Source of the DNA: an uncultured Buttiauxella sp.
GTDB taxonomy: Bacteria > Pseudomonadota > Gammaproteobacteria > Enterobacterales > Enterobacteriaceae
Assembly (NCBI GenBank): GCA_946480445.1
Contig: CAMLJN010000004.1
Coordinates: 1-64,000, forward strand
Direction: 5' to 3'
Length of the DNA stretch: 64,000 nucleotides
This document shows, piece after piece, positions 38,425 through 49,537 of the stretch. Below the pieces are notes generated by a model. That model had not been told where the DNA came from, ran no database searches, and saw only the letters and a list, made by a program, of their open reading frames with translations. Position numbers and translations under genes: made by a program. Within the stretch, counting starts at the first letter, position 1, and each line of letters opens with the position of its first letter.

Positions 38425-39129
38425 ATGGACTGGAAAATTTTCTTGCTGCGCGTGACGGCCGCGCTGGTGCTGGGCGCGTTAATTGGCAGCGAACGTCAGC
38501 TACGTCAGCGTCTGACCGGCTTGCGAACCAATGCGCTGGTCAGCACCGGGGCCTGCCTGTTCGTGTTGATGACGCAGGCCGTGCCGGGCATTGCCGCTGA
38601 CGCGCCCCGCGTTGCGGCCTATGTGGTTTCCGGCATCGGGTTTCTTGGTGGCGGTGTCATCATGCGCGATGGGCTTAACGTTCGCGGACTCAATACCGCG
38701 GCAACCCTGTGGTGTACGGCTGCCATCGGCGTGCTTTGCAGTATGGGACTGTTGCTTGAGGCGACGCTGGGTAGCCTGGTGGTGCTTTGCGCCAACATTC
38801 TGCTGCGCGATCTCGCGCTGGGTATTAACCGGCAGTCGCTGGTGCCCGCGGCGGAGGCCATTCAGCATTATAAAGTGCAAATTATCTGTCTTGCCCAGGA
38901 TGAGGTACAGGTGCGCAGTCTGATGCTGCATAGCCTGGGCAATAGCGGTCTGCGCCTGCAGTCTTTGCACAGCGAAGATCTTGTGCCGCCGTCAAAAATG
39001 GAGGTCAATGCTGAGGTGACCGGCAGCCCGCAGCTGACCGATCAGCTTGAAACCCTGGTTAGCCGCATCAGCCTTGAAAAAGGCGTCAGCTCGGTCAGGT
39101 GGCAGCTTTGCGATATGGAGCGTGACTAA
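38425..39129 (+). CDS. mgtC: MgtC/SapB family membrane protein
   Basis: A 234-residue protein with four to five membrane helices and a soluble C-terminal domain. Conserved MgtC motifs are ALIGSERQLRQRLTGLRTNALV, GIGFLGGGVIMRDG and VRGLNTAATLWCTAAIGVL (each listed separately). MgtC helps growth in low Mg2+ and inside macrophages and inhibits the F1Fo ATPase in Salmonella. The ATG at 38425 has GAGG eight bases upstream; an ATG at 38413 has its purine run too close. It follows mgtE but has its own leader. Confidence 0.9.
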   Translation: MDWKIFLLRVTAALVLGALIGSERQLRQRLTGLRTNALVSTGACLFVLMTQAVPGIAADAPRVAAYVVSGIGFLGGGVIMRDGLNVRGLNTAATLWCTAAIGVLCSMGLLLEATLGSLVVLCANILLRDLALGINRQSLVPAAEAIQHYKVQIICLAQDEVQVRSLMLHSLGNSGLRLQSLHSEDLVPPSKMEVNAEVTGSPQLTDQLETLVSRISLEKGVSSVRWQLCDMERD

Positions 39130-39148
39130 AAGGTGAAGCTTTCTTGCG

Positions 39149-39173
39149 GTATGCGCCTGGTTCAGGCGCATAC
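39149..39173. terminator. Hairpin between mgtC and moeB 3' ends
   Basis: GTATGCGCCTG and CAGGCGCATAC form a perfect 11-bp stem with loop GTT. It overlaps the last codons of moeB. The T content on either side is modest, so termination is likely but not certain. Confidence 0.6.
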
Positions 39174-39911
39174 TTCACACTGAGGATTACGCGGCAGCTT
39201 CATCTCCCGAAACTGGCAGGTCATGGCGTCGTACATCACGATTTTACCCGCCGCCGGTGCGCCGTAGTGCGCCAGCAGCTTCAGGGCTTCCATCGCCTGC
39301 AATGACCCGATGACCCCCACCAGCGGAGCCATTACGCCAGCTTCGACGCAGGTCAGGGCGCTGTCACCAAACAGGCGGCTCAGGCAGCGGTAGCACGGCT
39401 CGCCTTCCTGCCAGGTAAATACGCTGAGTTGCCCTTCCATGCGGATAGCCGCACCGCTAACCAGCGGTATTTTTGCCTTAAAGCAGCACAGGTTGAGCTG
39501 ATTGCGGATGGCGACGTTGTCCGTGCAGTCCAGCACCAGATCGTGGCTTGCCACCCGTTGCGCCAGCTGCGTTTCTTCCAACAGTGCGTTGAGGGGCGTC
39601 AGCGAGAGATGAGGATTGATAGCGGCCAGCGCCGCGCGTGCGGAGTCCACCTTCGGCAGCCCGATGGTGGCATCGCTGTGCAGCGTCTGGCGTTGCAGGT
39701 TGGAGAGCGCCACCGTATCGAAATCCAGCAGCGTCAGATGTCCCACGCCCGCCGCGGCCAGATACTGGCTGGCGGCGCAGCCCAGGCCACCCAGGCCGAC
39801 AACCAGCACCCGCGCAGCCTTAAGCTTTTCCTGACCGTCGAAATCGAACCCGCGCAGAATAATCTGACGGTTATAGCGCAGCATTTCTGCGTCGCTGAGT
39901 TCTGCGGCCAT
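39162..39911 (-). CDS. moeB: Molybdopterin-synthase adenylyltransferase MoeB
   Basis: A 249-residue enzyme that adenylates the C-terminus of MoaD so it can take up sulfur in molybdopterin synthesis. The nucleotide-binding GLGGLGCAASQYLAAAG and Arg-finger QRQTLHSDATIG regions are present, as are the zinc cysteine pairs CYRC and CEVC. Two ATGs are adjacent; the second (39911) is six bases from GGAGG and matches the family N-terminus. The start overlaps the moeA stop, so the two are coupled. Confidence 0.96.
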   Translation of the reverse strand: MAAELSDAEMLRYNRQIILRGFDFDGQEKLKAARVLVVGLGGLGCAASQYLAAAGVGHLTLLDFDTVALSNLQRQTLHSDATIGLPKVDSARAALAAINPHLSLTPLNALLEETQLAQRVASHDLVLDCTDNVAIRNQLNLCCFKAKIPLVSGAAIRMEGQLSVFTWQEGEPCYRCLSRLFGDSALTCVEAGVMAPLVGVIGSLQAMEALKLLAHYGAPAAGKIVMYDAMTCQFREMKLPRNPQCEVCA

Positions 39912-39913
39912 CA

Positions 39914-41146
39914 TCAGCCTCCAAACAGCGCGTTAAATGGCTCAATTTCCACCTCTTCCCCGGCCTCAACGTTGCCGCGATCGCGCTCCAGCACGATAAA
40001 GCAGTTGGCCTGGCTGAAAGAACTGAAAATATGGGATCCCTGATGTCCGGTGCTGAGCACTTCCAGCTGGCCGTTTTCCCCGGTGCGCATAATACCGCGC
40101 TGGAAATCCAGACGACCCGGTGATTTTTTCAGCCTGCCGACCGTTGTTGCGCGCAGGCGGGGAGGCAGAGCGTTACCCTGCTGGCCGCTTATTTTTGCCA
40201 GCAACGGTTGCACCAGTTGGTAGAAGGTCAGCGCCGCGGAAACCGGGTTGCCCGGCAGGCCGCAGAACCAGCTATTTTGCAGACGACCGAAGGCAAAGGG
40301 TTTGCCCGGCTTAATGGCAAGCTTCCAGAAGCCCACTTCGCCCAGCTCTTCCAGCAGCTGTTTGGTGTAATCGGCTTCGCCAACGGAGACGCCGCCACTG
40401 CTGATAACCACGTCAGCCTGGCTGTCTGCTCTCATGAAGGCCGCGCGCAGGGCTGCGGGATCGTCCTTAATAATGCCTGCGTCAATGACCTCACAGCCCA
40501 GCTGATCCAGCATAAGGTGCACCGCAAGGCGGTTGGTGTCGTAGATTTGCCCTTCGGCAAGCGGTTGCCCCGGGAGCTGAAGCTCATCACCGGTTGAAAA
40601 CACGGCGACGCGAACCTTACGCAACACCGCTACTTCGGCAATGCCCAGCGAGGCAATCAGCGGCAGCTCGGCCGCGCTAAGCTTTTTCCCGGCGGGCAGC
40701 ACGCTCGCTCCGCTGCGGATATCTTCGCCGCGTAAACGAATATTCTGGCCCATTTTTACCGTGGCATTAAAACGCACGCCGCTTTCGGTGACTTCCGTCT
40801 CTTCCTGCATCACCACCGCCTGTGCGCCTGCTGGCACAGGTGCGCCGGTCATAATTCTGATGCAGGTGCCGGCAGGCCATTCTCCACTGAACGGTTGCCC
40901 GGCAAAGGCTTTCCCCGCCACCGGCAGCGCACCGCCCGCCGCAATATCTGCCATACGCACCGCGTAGCCGTCCATTGCCGAATTATCAAAACCCGGCACA
41001 TCAATCGGAGAAGTGACAGGGGAGGCGGTAATGCGCCCGGCGGCCTGTAACAAAGGGATAGTCTGCGATTCGGTGACAGGGACAATGCGGGAAAGCATCT
41101 GTTCGAGCGCGGTTTCAAGGGGGATCAGCCCGGCGTTAAATTCCAT
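39914..41146 (-). CDS. moeA: Molybdopterin molybdenumtransferase MoeA
   Basis: A 410-residue enzyme that inserts molybdate into adenylated molybdopterin. Conserved motifs are [46 protein letters not shown] and [11 protein letters not shown]. It is the first gene of moeAB, transcribed to the left, and divergent from iaaA across 327 bp. Confidence 0.96.
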   Translation of the reverse strand: MEFNAGLIPLETALEQMLSRIVPVTESQTIPLLQAAGRITASPVTSPIDVPGFDNSAMDGYAVRMADIAAGGALPVAGKAFAGQPFSGEWPAGTCIRIMTGAPVPAGAQAVVMQEETEVTESGVRFNATVKMGQNIRLRGEDIRSGASVLPAGKKLSAAELPLIASLGIAEVAVLRKVRVAVFSTGDELQLPGQPLAEGQIYDTNRLAVHLMLDQLGCEVIDAGIIKDDPAALRAAFMRADSQADVVISSGGVSVGEADYTKQLLEELGEVGFWKLAIKPGKPFAFGRLQNSWFCGLPGNPVSAALTFYQLVQPLLAKISGQQGNALPPRLRATTVGRLKKSPGRLDFQRGIMRTGENGQLEVLSTGHQGSHIFSSFSQANCFIVLERDRGNVEAGEEVEIEPFNALFGG

Positions 41147-41473
41147 GAAAACTCCTGCGGCGGGGGCAAAGTAAGGGACATATTATGGCAGATAATGCTG
41201 CCTGACTGAATGTTCCATTGGGGGTAAGGCAGGAAGTCAATTTTCTTTACAACACAAATAGGTCTTTCTATATTCAAAAATCGTATCAATAAGCACCAAC
41301 GATTCTGATATTTATAGTCTTTTCAAGCGCCCGCATTTTGCTACGGGCGACATTGGTGGGGAAGCGTCAGCGCCATCCACCCTAAGATTGTTTGTAGGTC
41401 GGGTAAACGCAGGGCCACCCGACGTCATGACGCTAACTACACTTACAACGATCAATGACAGGGCTATGTCGTT
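41147..41473. other. moeA/iaaA divergent intergenic region with a REP-like hairpin
   Basis: It must contain both promoters. The only element I can name is GTCGGGT/ACCCGAC at 41398-41422 in a GTAGGTCGGGTAAACGCAGG context, a REP-type palindrome. The AT-rich part around 41240-41330 may hold the promoters. No extra gene is apparent. Confidence 0.55.
41398..41422. repeat. REP-like palindrome
   Basis: GTCGGGT and ACCCGAC arms flank AAACGCAGGGCC; the layout resembles enterobacterial REP sequences of the GGCCGGGTAAGGCG-CCGCCACCCGGC kind. It is unusual in lying in a divergent rather than a 3' region. Confidence 0.6.
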
Positions 41474-42427
41474 ATGAACAAAGCGGTAATCGCGATTCAC
41501 GGTGGCGCTGGCGCAATCACTCGCGCCCGGTTAAGCGTAGAGAAAGAGCGGCAGTTTATTCAGGCCTTATCGCAGGTTGTTGAGGCCGGGCAGGCGTTGC
41601 TCGAATCGGGCGCAAGCGCGCTGGATGCGGTGACAGAAGCCGTACGCATGCTTGAAGAGTGCCCGTTGTTTAACGCCGGGATAGGCTCCGTCTTTACCCA
41701 TGCAGGTACCCATGAGCTTGACGCCTGCGTGATGGATGGTAACACCCTTGCTGCTGGGGCGGTTGCAGGTGTGAGTCATATACGAAACCCCATTCTGGCC
41801 GCGCGTCAGGTTCTTGAGCACAGCCCGCACGTCCTGCTTATTGGCGAGGGGGCGGAGCGCTTTGCGCAGGCACAGGGGCTGGCACCTGTCTCCCCGGAAA
41901 TATTTTCCACACCTGAACGCCTGGAGCAGCTAAAACATGCGCAGGCACTTAATCAAACCGTACTCGATCACCACGGCGGCGAGCCGCTGGACCCCGAGAA
42001 TAAATTCGGTACCGTCGGGGCCGTAGCGCTGGATCAATTCGGCAATCTTGCTGCCGCAACCTCAACCGGCGGAATGACCAATAAAATGCCCGGACGGGTA
42101 GGGGATTCGCCGCTGGTGGGCGCAGGGTGCTATGCCAACAATGCGAACGTCGCCGTATCCTGTACCGGCACGGGGGAAGTCTTTATACGTACGCTTGCCG
42201 CCTACGACATAGCGGCGCTTATGGAATACGGTGGTCTGAGCCTGCATCAGGCGACGGAGCGGGTGGTGAAGGAGAAACTGCCCGTGCTTGGCGGCAGCGG
42301 CGGCGTTATCGCCATTGACAACGAAGGCAACGTCGCCCTGCCATTTAACAGCGAAGGGATGTATCGCGGCTACGGCTATGTCGGGGATGCACCCAATGTG
42401 GGTATTTACCCTGACCAGGAGCTTTGA
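41474..42427 (+). CDS. iaaA: Isoaspartyl peptidase/L-asparaginase IaaA
   Basis: A 317-residue N-terminal nucleophile hydrolase that cuts isoaspartyl dipeptides. The precursor self-cleaves before Thr180 in [12 protein letters not shown]; the substrate-site motif [23 protein letters not shown] is intact ([12 protein letters not shown] and GDSPLVGAG). It overlaps gsiA by one base and heads the iaaA-gsiABCD operon, suggesting peptide hydrolysis linked to glutathione import. Confidence 0.95.
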   Translation: MNKAVIAIHGGAGAITRARLSVEKERQFIQALSQVVEAGQALLESGASALDAVTEAVRMLEECPLFNAGIGSVFTHAGTHELDACVMDGNTLAAGAVAGVSHIRNPILAARQVLEHSPHVLLIGEGAERFAQAQGLAPVSPEIFSTPERLEQLKHAQALNQTVLDHHGGEPLDPENKFGTVGAVALDQFGNLAAATSTGGMTNKMPGRVGDSPLVGAGCYANNANVAVSCTGTGEVFIRTLAAYDIAALMEYGGLSLHQATERVVKEKLPVLGGSGGVIAIDNEGNVALPFNSEGMYRGYGYVGDAPNVGIYPDQEL

Positions 42428-44301
42428 TGCCGCACAGTCATGAACTGCCGGAGGATAGGGTGCTGGCCGTCCGCTCTCTGTCTATCCGCTTTAAACAGGA
42501 AAAAACGTACGACGAAGCCGTACGCCATCTTTCTTTCGACCTCAAACGCGGCGAGACGCTGGCGATTGTTGGCGAGTCGGGTTCCGGTAAATCTGTCACC
42601 GCACTGGCACTCATGCGTCTGCTGGAGCAGTCCGGTGCGCAGGTTGAAAGCGACAATATTTTGCTGCGTCGTCGCAACAAGCAGGTGATAAGGCCGTATG
42701 AACTTAGCACCTCGCAAATGCGTAACGTGCGCGGGGCGGATATCGCCATGATTTTCCAGGAGCCGATGACCTCGCTCAACCCCGTGTTCCCGGTGGGGGA
42801 GCAAATCGCCGAGTCCATCCGTCTGCATCAGGGGCTGGACGGCAAGGCCGCCGTGCGTGAAGCGCAGCGAATGCTGGAGCGGGTGAGGATCCCCGAGGCC
42901 AAAGCCATTCTTGACCGTTATCCCCATCAGCTTTCCGGCGGGATGCGCCAGAGGGTAATGATTGCGATGGCGCTCTCCTGTCGTCCAGCGGTGCTGATTG
43001 CGGACGAGCCAACCACGGCGCTGGATGTCACCATTCAGGCACAGATCCTCCAGCTTATCCGCGTATTACAGGATGAAATGGAGATGGGCGTTATCTTTAT
43101 CACCCACGATATGGGCGTGGTGGCGGATATTGCCGATCGGGTGCTGGTCATGTATCGCGGTGAAGCGGTGGAAACCGGCAGCGTAGAACACATCTTTCGC
43201 TCGCCCACCCACGCTTACACGAAAGCGCTGCTGGCGGCGGTACCGAGGCTTGGATCGATGAGCGGCTCCGATCTGCCGCGTAAATTCCCGCTGTTGGATC
43301 CTGAAAGACCAGGCCAGCAGGAGCCGGAAACGGAACAGGATACCGTCCCGAAAGGTTCAGCGCCGGTTTTACAGGTGCGGGATTTAGTGACCCGCTTTGA
43401 CCTGCGCGGTGGCCTTTTCAATCGCGTTACCCGCAAGGTTCATGCGGTAGAAAAGGTGAGTTTCGACCTGTGGCCTGGGGAGACGCTTGGCCTGGTGGGG
43501 GAGTCCGGCAGCGGCAAGTCCACGACCGGGCGTTCGCTGCTGCGGCTGGTGGCAACTCAGGGCGGCAGCATCCATTTCAACGGCCAGCGTATTGATAACC
43601 TGCCTGCCGCCCGGATGCAGCATGTGCGTAAAGACATCCAGTTTATCTTTCAGGACCCCTATGCTTCCCTCGATCCACGCCTGACGGTGGGTTATTCGAT
43701 TATGGAGCCGCTGCTGGTCCATAAGATGATGTCAAAAAGCGAGGCGCAGCAGCGCGTCGCCTGGCTACTGGCACGCGTTGGCCTGCTGCCCGAACACGCC
43801 TGGCGCTATCCGCACGAGTTTTCCGGCGGCCAGCGGCAGCGTATTTGTATTGCCCGTGCGCTGGCGCTTAACCCGAAAGTCATCATCGCCGATGAATCCG
43901 TTTCGGCGCTGGACGTCTCTATTCGGGCGCAAATCATTAATCTGCTGCTCGATTTACAGCGCGAGTTTGGCCTCGCCTTTTTGTTTATTTCTCACGATAT
44001 GGCGGTGGTGGAGCGAATCAGCCATCGCGTGGCGGTGATGTATCTGGGCCAGATTGTTGAAATTGGCCCGCGACGTGCGGTGTTCGAAAACCCGCAGCAT
44101 CCCTACACCCGCAAGCTGATGGCCGCCGTACCGGTTGCCGATCCGGCGCACCGGCGCCCGAGGCCCGTTTTGCTTTCAGATGAAATTCCCGGCGTCACGC
44201 ACAGGCCGGGGGAAGAACCGCACGTTGCGCCACTGGTGGCCGTCGGCCCCGGGCATTTTGTTGCCCGCCATGCGGTGGGTAGCTATGACAACCAAATTTA
44301 G
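42427..44301 (+). CDS. gsiA: Glutathione ABC importer ATPase GsiA
   Basis: A 624-residue protein with two fused ABC domains that drives glutathione import. Each half has Walker A (GESGSGKSV and GESGSGKST), signature (LSGGMRQR and FSGGQRQR) and Walker B ([11 protein letters not shown] and [11 protein letters not shown]). The second Walker B has Ser where many have Pro, and E. coli has Ala. The ATG at 42427 follows the family start MPHS; a TTG one codon earlier is not needed. Confidence 0.96.
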   Translation: MPHSHELPEDRVLAVRSLSIRFKQEKTYDEAVRHLSFDLKRGETLAIVGESGSGKSVTALALMRLLEQSGAQVESDNILLRRRNKQVIRPYELSTSQMRNVRGADIAMIFQEPMTSLNPVFPVGEQIAESIRLHQGLDGKAAVREAQRMLERVRIPEAKAILDRYPHQLSGGMRQRVMIAMALSCRPAVLIADEPTTALDVTIQAQILQLIRVLQDEMEMGVIFITHDMGVVADIADRVLVMYRGEAVETGSVEHIFRSPTHAYTKALLAAVPRLGSMSGSDLPRKFPLLDPERPGQQEPETEQDTVPKGSAPVLQVRDLVTRFDLRGGLFNRVTRKVHAVEKVSFDLWPGETLGLVGESGSGKSTTGRSLLRLVATQGGSIHFNGQRIDNLPAARMQHVRKDIQFIFQDPYASLDPRLTVGYSIMEPLLVHKMMSKSEAQQRVAWLLARVGLLPEHAWRYPHEFSGGQRQRICIARALALNPKVIIADESVSALDVSIRAQIINLLLDLQREFGLAFLFISHDMAVVERISHRVAVMYLGQIVEIGPRRAVFENPQHPYTRKLMAAVPVADPAHRRPRPVLLSDEIPGVTHRPGEEPHVAPLVAVGPGHFVARHAVGSYDNQI

Positions 44302-44327
44302 GCTGGGATAATCAGGAGAATAACAAT

Positions 44328-45866
44328 ATGAAAGTAAATCGCACCTTGAAATGGCTGGTTGCGGCGGGGCTAACCTCCTCCGTGCTTGCCGCCCCGGCCT
44401 TTGCGGCCAAAGATGTTGTCGTGGCCGTGGCTTCCAATTTCACCACGCTCGATCCCTATGATGCTAACGACACCCTTTCTCAGGCGGTGGCGAAGTCGTT
44501 TTACCAGGGGCTTTTTGGCCTGGATAAAGACATGAAGCTGCAAAATGTGCTGGCGGAAAGCTACACCGTGTCTGACGACGGGCTGGTGTATACCCTGGAG
44601 CTGCGCTCGGGAGTAAAATTCCAGGACGGCACGGACTTCAATGCTCAGGCGGTAAAGGTTAACCTCGACCGCGCCAGTAATCCGGAAAACCACCTCAAGC
44701 GCTATAACCTCTACAGGGCCATTGCCAAAACGGAAGTGGTGGACGCAGGCACCGTAAAAATCACCCTGAAACAACCTTTCTCCGCGTTTATCAATATCCT
44801 GGCCCATCCGGCCACGGCGATGATTTCGCCCGCCGCGCTGCAAAAATACGGCAAAGATATTGGTTTCCACCCGGTCGGCACCGGCCCGTATCAGCTTGAT
44901 ACCTGGAACCAGACGGATTTTGTGAAGGTGAAGAAATTCGCCGGTTACTGGCAGCAGGGGCTGCCGAAACTGGATACCATTACCTGGCGGCCGGTGGTGG
45001 ATAACAACACTCGTGCGGCGATGCTGCAAACCGGCGAAGCGCAGTTTGCCTTCCCTATTCCTTATGAGCAGGCGGGTCGCCTGAAGAGCAACGACAAGCT
45101 TGAGCTGGTGGCTTCCCCATCCATTATGCAGCGCTATATCAGCATGAACGTGACGCAAAAGCCTTTCGATAACCCGAAAGTGCGTGAAGCGATTAACTAT
45201 GCCATCAACCGTCAGGCGCTGGTCAAGGTCGCTTTCTCGGGGTACGCCACGCCCGCTGAGGGCGTTGTACCGCCGTCGATAGATTTTGCGCAAAAGTTTA
45301 AGCCCTGGCCCTACGACCCGGCAAAAGCACGCGAGCTGTTAAAAGAGGCCGGTTTACCGAACGGTTTTGAAACCACGCTGTGGTCTTCGCATAACCACAG
45401 CACGGCGCAAAAAGTGCTGCAGTTCACCCAGCAGCAGCTGGCACAGGTGGGGATTAAAGTGAAGGTGACGGCGATGGACGCCGGGCAGCGCGCAGCCGAA
45501 GTGGAGGGCAAAGGCCAGGCAGAAAGCGGCGTGAAGATGTTCTACACCGGCTGGTCGGCCTCCACCGGCGAGGCTGACTGGGCGCTCTCCCCGCTGTTTG
45601 CCTCGCGGAACTGGCCACCAACGCTGTTTAACACCGCTTTCTACAGCAACCCCCAGGTGGATAAAGACCTGGATGATGCCCTGAAAACGACAAACCGGGA
45701 TGAAAAAGCGAAGCTTTACAAAGACGCGCAGGACGTCATCTGGAATGCGTCTGCGTGGGTGCCTCTGGTGGTGGAAAAACTGGTCTCAGCGCACAGCAAA
45801 AATCTGACCGGGTTCTATGTGATGCCGGATACCGGCTTTAGCTTTGACGATGCGGATTTGAAATAA
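44328..45866 (+). CDS. gsiB: Glutathione-binding periplasmic protein GsiB
   Basis: A 512-residue family 5 solute-binding protein. The signal peptide ends in LAAPAFA before [10 protein letters not shown], and the conserved [12 protein letters not shown]-like segment appears as [16 protein letters not shown]. It delivers glutathione to GsiCD. A CAGGAGAATA ribosome site is seven bases from the ATG, 26 bp after gsiA. Confidence 0.96.
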   Translation: MKVNRTLKWLVAAGLTSSVLAAPAFAAKDVVVAVASNFTTLDPYDANDTLSQAVAKSFYQGLFGLDKDMKLQNVLAESYTVSDDGLVYTLELRSGVKFQDGTDFNAQAVKVNLDRASNPENHLKRYNLYRAIAKTEVVDAGTVKITLKQPFSAFINILAHPATAMISPAALQKYGKDIGFHPVGTGPYQLDTWNQTDFVKVKKFAGYWQQGLPKLDTITWRPVVDNNTRAAMLQTGEAQFAFPIPYEQAGRLKSNDKLELVASPSIMQRYISMNVTQKPFDNPKVREAINYAINRQALVKVAFSGYATPAEGVVPPSIDFAQKFKPWPYDPAKARELLKEAGLPNGFETTLWSSHNHSTAQKVLQFTQQQLAQVGIKVKVTAMDAGQRAAEVEGKGQAESGVKMFYTGWSASTGEADWALSPLFASRNWPPTLFNTAFYSNPQVDKDLDDALKTTNRDEKAKLYKDAQDVIWNASAWVPLVVEKLVSAHSKNLTGFYVMPDTGFSFDDADLK

Positions 45867-45880
45867 GGTGATGTTAATCC

Positions 45881-45914
45881 TGACCCCGGCCCTCTCGCCT
45901 TTCAGGGAGAGGGG
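45881..45914. repeat. GC-rich palindromic repeat, copy 3
   Basis: TGACCCCGGCCCTCTCGCC followed by GGGAGAGGGG; CCCTCTC/GGGAGAGGG arms form a stem. It is the only copy of the family inside an operon, between gsiB and gsiC, where it may reduce downstream expression relative to the binding protein. Confidence 0.7.
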
Positions 45915-45970
45915 AAAACAGATACCGATCCCGCGACCACTTTCCGGCGCAGAGTGTGTGGGGGGCCGAC

Positions 45971-46930
45971 ATGTTTAGCTATTTCCTTAAACGTTTGCTG
46001 GGCCTTATCCCTACGCTGTTTATCGTCGCGGTGCTGGTTTTCGGGTTTGTGCATATGCTGCCAGGCGACCCGGCGCGTTTGATTGCCGGCCCGGAAGCGG
46101 ATGCCCAGGTGATTGATATGGTGCGCCAGCAGCTCGGGCTGGATTTACCCTTGTGGCAGCAGTTCTGGCATTTCATCAGCAACGTGGTTAAGGGCGATTT
46201 TGGCATCTCGATGGTTTCGCGCCGCCCGGTTGCCGAGGAGATCGCCAGCCGCTTTATGCCGACGCTATGGCTGACCGTCACCAGCATGGGGTGGGCGGTT
46301 ATTTTTGGCTTATTTACCGGTATCGTCTCCGCCGTGTGGCGCAATCGCTGGCCGGACAGGCTCAGCATGACGCTTGCCGTCTCCGGCATTTCTTTTCCGG
46401 CGTTCGCGCTGGGTATGCTGCTGATGCAGGTCTTCTCCGTTGAGCTGGGCTGGCTGCCTACCGTCGGCGCGGACAGCTGGCAGCACTACATTCTGCCTTC
46501 GATCACGCTAGGCGCGGCGGTGGCGGCGGTGATGGCTCGCTTTACCCGCGCTTCTTTTGTCGACGTATTGCAGGAGGATTATATGCGCACCGCTCGCGCT
46601 AAAGGCGTGAGTGAAACGCTGATCGTACTCAAGCACGGGCTGCGCAACGCCATGATCCCGGTTGTGACCATGATGGGCCTGCAGTTTGGTTTTTTGCTGG
46701 GCGGCTCGATTGTGGTGGAGAAAGTCTTCAACTGGCCGGGGCTTGGGCGGCTGCTGGTGGACTCGGTGGAAATGCGTGATTACCCGGTGATTCAGGCTGA
46801 AGTGCTGCTTTTCTCGCTGGAGTTTATCGTTATCAATCTGGTGGTGGATTTGCTTTACGCGGCCATTAACCCTGCAATCAGGTACAAGTATGGATGCGAC
46901 TTTTTAACTGGCGACGCCATGCTGTACTGA
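45971..46930 (+). CDS. gsiC: Glutathione ABC importer permease GsiC
   Basis: A 319-residue membrane protein of the DppB type, with the binding-protein-dependent transport motif near [21 protein letters not shown]. The ATG at 45971 ([17 protein letters not shown]) matches the family. The protein is about 13 residues longer than E. coli GsiC: after AINPAIRYK the frame continues with YGCDF..., so it overlaps gsiD by 37 bp. This looks like loss of the original stop. Confidence 0.94.
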   Translation: MFSYFLKRLLGLIPTLFIVAVLVFGFVHMLPGDPARLIAGPEADAQVIDMVRQQLGLDLPLWQQFWHFISNVVKGDFGISMVSRRPVAEEIASRFMPTLWLTVTSMGWAVIFGLFTGIVSAVWRNRWPDRLSMTLAVSGISFPAFALGMLLMQVFSVELGWLPTVGADSWQHYILPSITLGAAVAAVMARFTRASFVDVLQEDYMRTARAKGVSETLIVLKHGLRNAMIPVVTMMGLQFGFLLGGSIVVEKVFNWPGLGRLLVDSVEMRDYPVIQAEVLLFSLEFIVINLVVDLLYAAINPAIRYKYGCDFLTGDAMLY

Positions 46931-47805
46931 ACGCGATGCCGATAGTGCGTCCCGACGCGGTGCGTACGCCCTGGCATGAGTTTCTGCGGCGGCTGCGCGG
47001 GCAGCCTGTTGCTATGGTTGCGGGCATCTTTGTGCTGGCGCTGGCAGGCGTCGCGCTTATTGCTCCCTGGATCGCTCCGTTCGACGCGGAAAATTACTTT
47101 GATTACGACAGGCTCAACGATGGACCTTCGCTGCTGCACTGGTTTGGCGTGGACTCTCTCGGGCGGGATATTTTCAGCCGGGTGCTGGTGGGGGCGCAAA
47201 TTTCGCTGGCGGCGGGCGTGTTCTCCGTGCTTATCGGCGCGCTTATCGGCACCTTCTTCGGCCTGCTGGCCGGGTATTACGAGGGCTGGTGGGATCGCGC
47301 GATCATGCGCATCTCTGACGTGCTGTTCGCTTTCCCCGGCATACTGCTGGCCATTGCTGTGGTTGCCGTGATGGGTAGCGGTATGGCAAACGTGATTATC
47401 GCGGTCGCCATTTTCAGTATTCCGGCTTTTGCCCGCCTGGTGCGCGGCAATACGCTGGTATTAAAGAACCAGACGTATATTGAATCGGCGCGCAGCATCG
47501 GCGCTTCTGACACCACGATCATCTTCCGCCATATTTTGCCCGGTACGGTGTCCTCAATTGTGGTCTATTTCACGATGCGTATCGGCACGTCGATTATCTC
47601 GGCGGCAAGCCTCTCGTTTCTCGGGCTGGGTGCGCAGCCGCCAACGCCTGAGTGGGGGGCGATGCTTAACGAAGCGCGTGCGGATATGGTGATGGCTCCC
47701 CATGTCGCGATATTTCCAAGCCTCGCCATTTTCCTGACGGTGCTGGCATTTAATCTGCTGGGCGATGGCCTGCGGGACGCGCTGGATCCGAAGATTAAGG
47801 GCTAG
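46894..47805 (+). CDS. gsiD: Glutathione ABC importer permease GsiD
   Basis: A 303-residue DppC-type permease, with [16 protein letters not shown] at the start and the EAA loop [20 protein letters not shown]. Length equals E. coli GsiD. The start lies inside the extended 3' end of gsiC. It closes the operon; a strong palindrome lies before convergent rimO. The E. coli genes yliE and yliF, which follow gsiD there, are absent. Confidence 0.96.
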   Translation: MRLFNWRRHAVLNAMPIVRPDAVRTPWHEFLRRLRGQPVAMVAGIFVLALAGVALIAPWIAPFDAENYFDYDRLNDGPSLLHWFGVDSLGRDIFSRVLVGAQISLAAGVFSVLIGALIGTFFGLLAGYYEGWWDRAIMRISDVLFAFPGILLAIAVVAVMGSGMANVIIAVAIFSIPAFARLVRGNTLVLKNQTYIESARSIGASDTTIIFRHILPGTVSSIVVYFTMRIGTSIISAASLSFLGLGAQPPTPEWGAMLNEARADMVMAPHVAIFPSLAIFLTVLAFNLLGDGLRDALDPKIKG

Positions 47806-47867
47806 GGCTGTACAGAGGTGACGGGTGTTAGCTGTTACGAGGAGAGATTGGGAGATAAAGGTATCCC

Positions 47868-47893
47868 AGCCCCCTCTCTGCGGAGAGGGGGCT
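47868..47893. repeat. GC-rich palindromic repeat, copy 4
   Basis: AGCCCCCTCTC and GAGAGGGGGCT are perfect 11-bp arms with loop TGCG, placed between the convergent gsiD and rimO. It probably serves as a terminator-like barrier. Confidence 0.8.
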
Positions 47894-47907
47894 GAAGGGA
47901 GCGGGAA

Positions 47908-49221
47908 TTAAACCAGCGTTCCCCACAGGTCATATTCGTCCGCGTTTTCAACTTTCACGCGCACCACATCACCGGGTTTCACTTTGGTTTCGCCGTTCAG
48001 GTAAACCGCGCCGTCGATTTCAGGGGCGTCCGCCATGCTGCGGCCGATAGCGCCTTCTTCGTCCACTTCATCCACGATCACCAGAATTTCGCGGCCAACT
48101 TTTTCCTGCAGACGTTCGGCAGAAATCTGCTGTTGCAGCTGCATAAAGCGGTTCCAGCGCTCTTCTTTGATCTCTTCCGGCACCTGGTCGGCCAGCTCGT
48201 TCGCCGTAGCGCCTTCTACCGGGCTGTATTTAAAGCAGCCGACGCGATCCAGACGCGCTTCTTTAAGGAAATCGAGCAGCATCTGGAAATCTTCTTCAGT
48301 TTCACCCGGGAAGCCGACGATAAAGGTGGAGCGCAGGGTCAGGTCCGGGCAGATCTCACGCCACTGTTTGATGCGCTGGAGCTGGCGATCGACGCTGCCC
48401 GGGCGTTTCATCAGCTTGAGAATACGCGGGCTGGCGTGCTGCAACGGGATGTCCAGGTACGGCAGGATCTTGCCTTGCGCCATCAGCGGGATCACATCGT
48501 CAACGTGTGGATACGGGTAAACATAGTGCAGACGGGTCCAGACGCCGAGCTTGGACAGCTGTTCACACAGGCTGACCATGCTGGTTTTCACCGGCTCACC
48601 GTTGTAAAAACCGGTACGGTGTTTTACGTCCACGCCGTAGGCGGAGGTATCCTGTGAGATCACCAGCAGTTCTTTCACCCCGGCATCCACCAGGCGTTTG
48701 GCTTCCGCGAGCACGTCGCCTACCGGACGGCTGTCCAGATCCCCACGCATGGAGGGAATAATGCAGAAGGTGCAGCGGTGATTACACCCTTCGGAAATTT
48801 TCAGGTAGGCATAATGACGCGGCGTTAACTTCACGCCCTGTTCCGGCACCAGGCTCAGGAACGGATTGTGCTTAGGTTTTGGCACATAGTGGTGAACGTG
48901 TTCAAGCACCTGCTCATAGCTGTGCGGCCCGGTGATTTCCAGCACCTTAGGATGCACTTCGCGGATCTGATCGACCTTGGCCCCCAGACAGCCGGTAACA
49001 ATCACTTTGCCGTTTTCGTTCAGCGCTTCGCCGATCGCTTCAAGCGATTCTTGTACCGCGCTGTCGATAAAACCGCAGGTGTTTACGATAACCATATCGG
49101 CATCGTCATAGCTGGGTACGACGTCATACCCTTCGGTGCGCAGCTCGGTAAGAATGCGTTCTGAATCGACAAGATTTTTTGGGCAGCCGAGAGAGACAAA
49201 GCCAATACGGGGTTGATGCAT
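47908..49221 (-). CDS. rimO: Ribosomal protein uS12 methylthiotransferase RimO
   Basis: A 437-residue radical SAM enzyme that adds a methylthio group to Asp88 of ribosomal protein S12. The N-terminal UPF0004 domain has LGCPKN, VNTCGF and TGCLG cysteines for one Fe-S cluster; the radical SAM motif is CNHRCTFC; a TRAM domain closes the protein. It is a single gene divergent from bssR. Confidence 0.97.
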   Translation of the reverse strand: MHQPRIGFVSLGCPKNLVDSERILTELRTEGYDVVPSYDDADMVIVNTCGFIDSAVQESLEAIGEALNENGKVIVTGCLGAKVDQIREVHPKVLEITGPHSYEQVLEHVHHYVPKPKHNPFLSLVPEQGVKLTPRHYAYLKISEGCNHRCTFCIIPSMRGDLDSRPVGDVLAEAKRLVDAGVKELLVISQDTSAYGVDVKHRTGFYNGEPVKTSMVSLCEQLSKLGVWTRLHYVYPYPHVDDVIPLMAQGKILPYLDIPLQHASPRILKLMKRPGSVDRQLQRIKQWREICPDLTLRSTFIVGFPGETEEDFQMLLDFLKEARLDRVGCFKYSPVEGATANELADQVPEEIKEERWNRFMQLQQQISAERLQEKVGREILVIVDEVDEEGAIGRSMADAPEIDGAVYLNGETKVKPGDVVRVKVENADEYDLWGTLV

Positions 49222-49537
49222 GGGTGTACGCTCACAAAGTAAACAGAAAATAAAAACCGGGCGATTCTACACGGGTTTTAAGTATCCCTCTAGCAGATGT
49301 TTTCGTTCTTTTTTCGGCGTTTTGCGCCCTTCGCCGCCGTCCATCGCAGCCGCGCGGGAAAGACCGCGCTCAACTGTGCCTGCGCCCCATGGGCTGACCC
49401 CTCCTATTCGTTTGATTCTGCGTTATGTAAAGGTTGTTGAGGCGGATCAAAAACGGCGGCAATAAAACATCGGGTGTTCATAATATAACCATAATCAATG
49501 TGTGGTTAACGAAATTCTTTGGAAGGAGGAAAAACAG
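49222..49537. other. rimO/bssR divergent intergenic region
   Basis: About 316 bp with no gene. The stretch 49470-49510 is AT-rich (TTCATAATATAACCATAATCAATG) and is the likeliest bssR promoter area. I see no clear named operator. Confidence 0.5.

Noticed and set aside
38304-38600. 98-codon frame running from the mgtC leader into mgtC
   Set aside because: Out of frame with MgtC; translation has no family features, and the mgtC frame explains the region.
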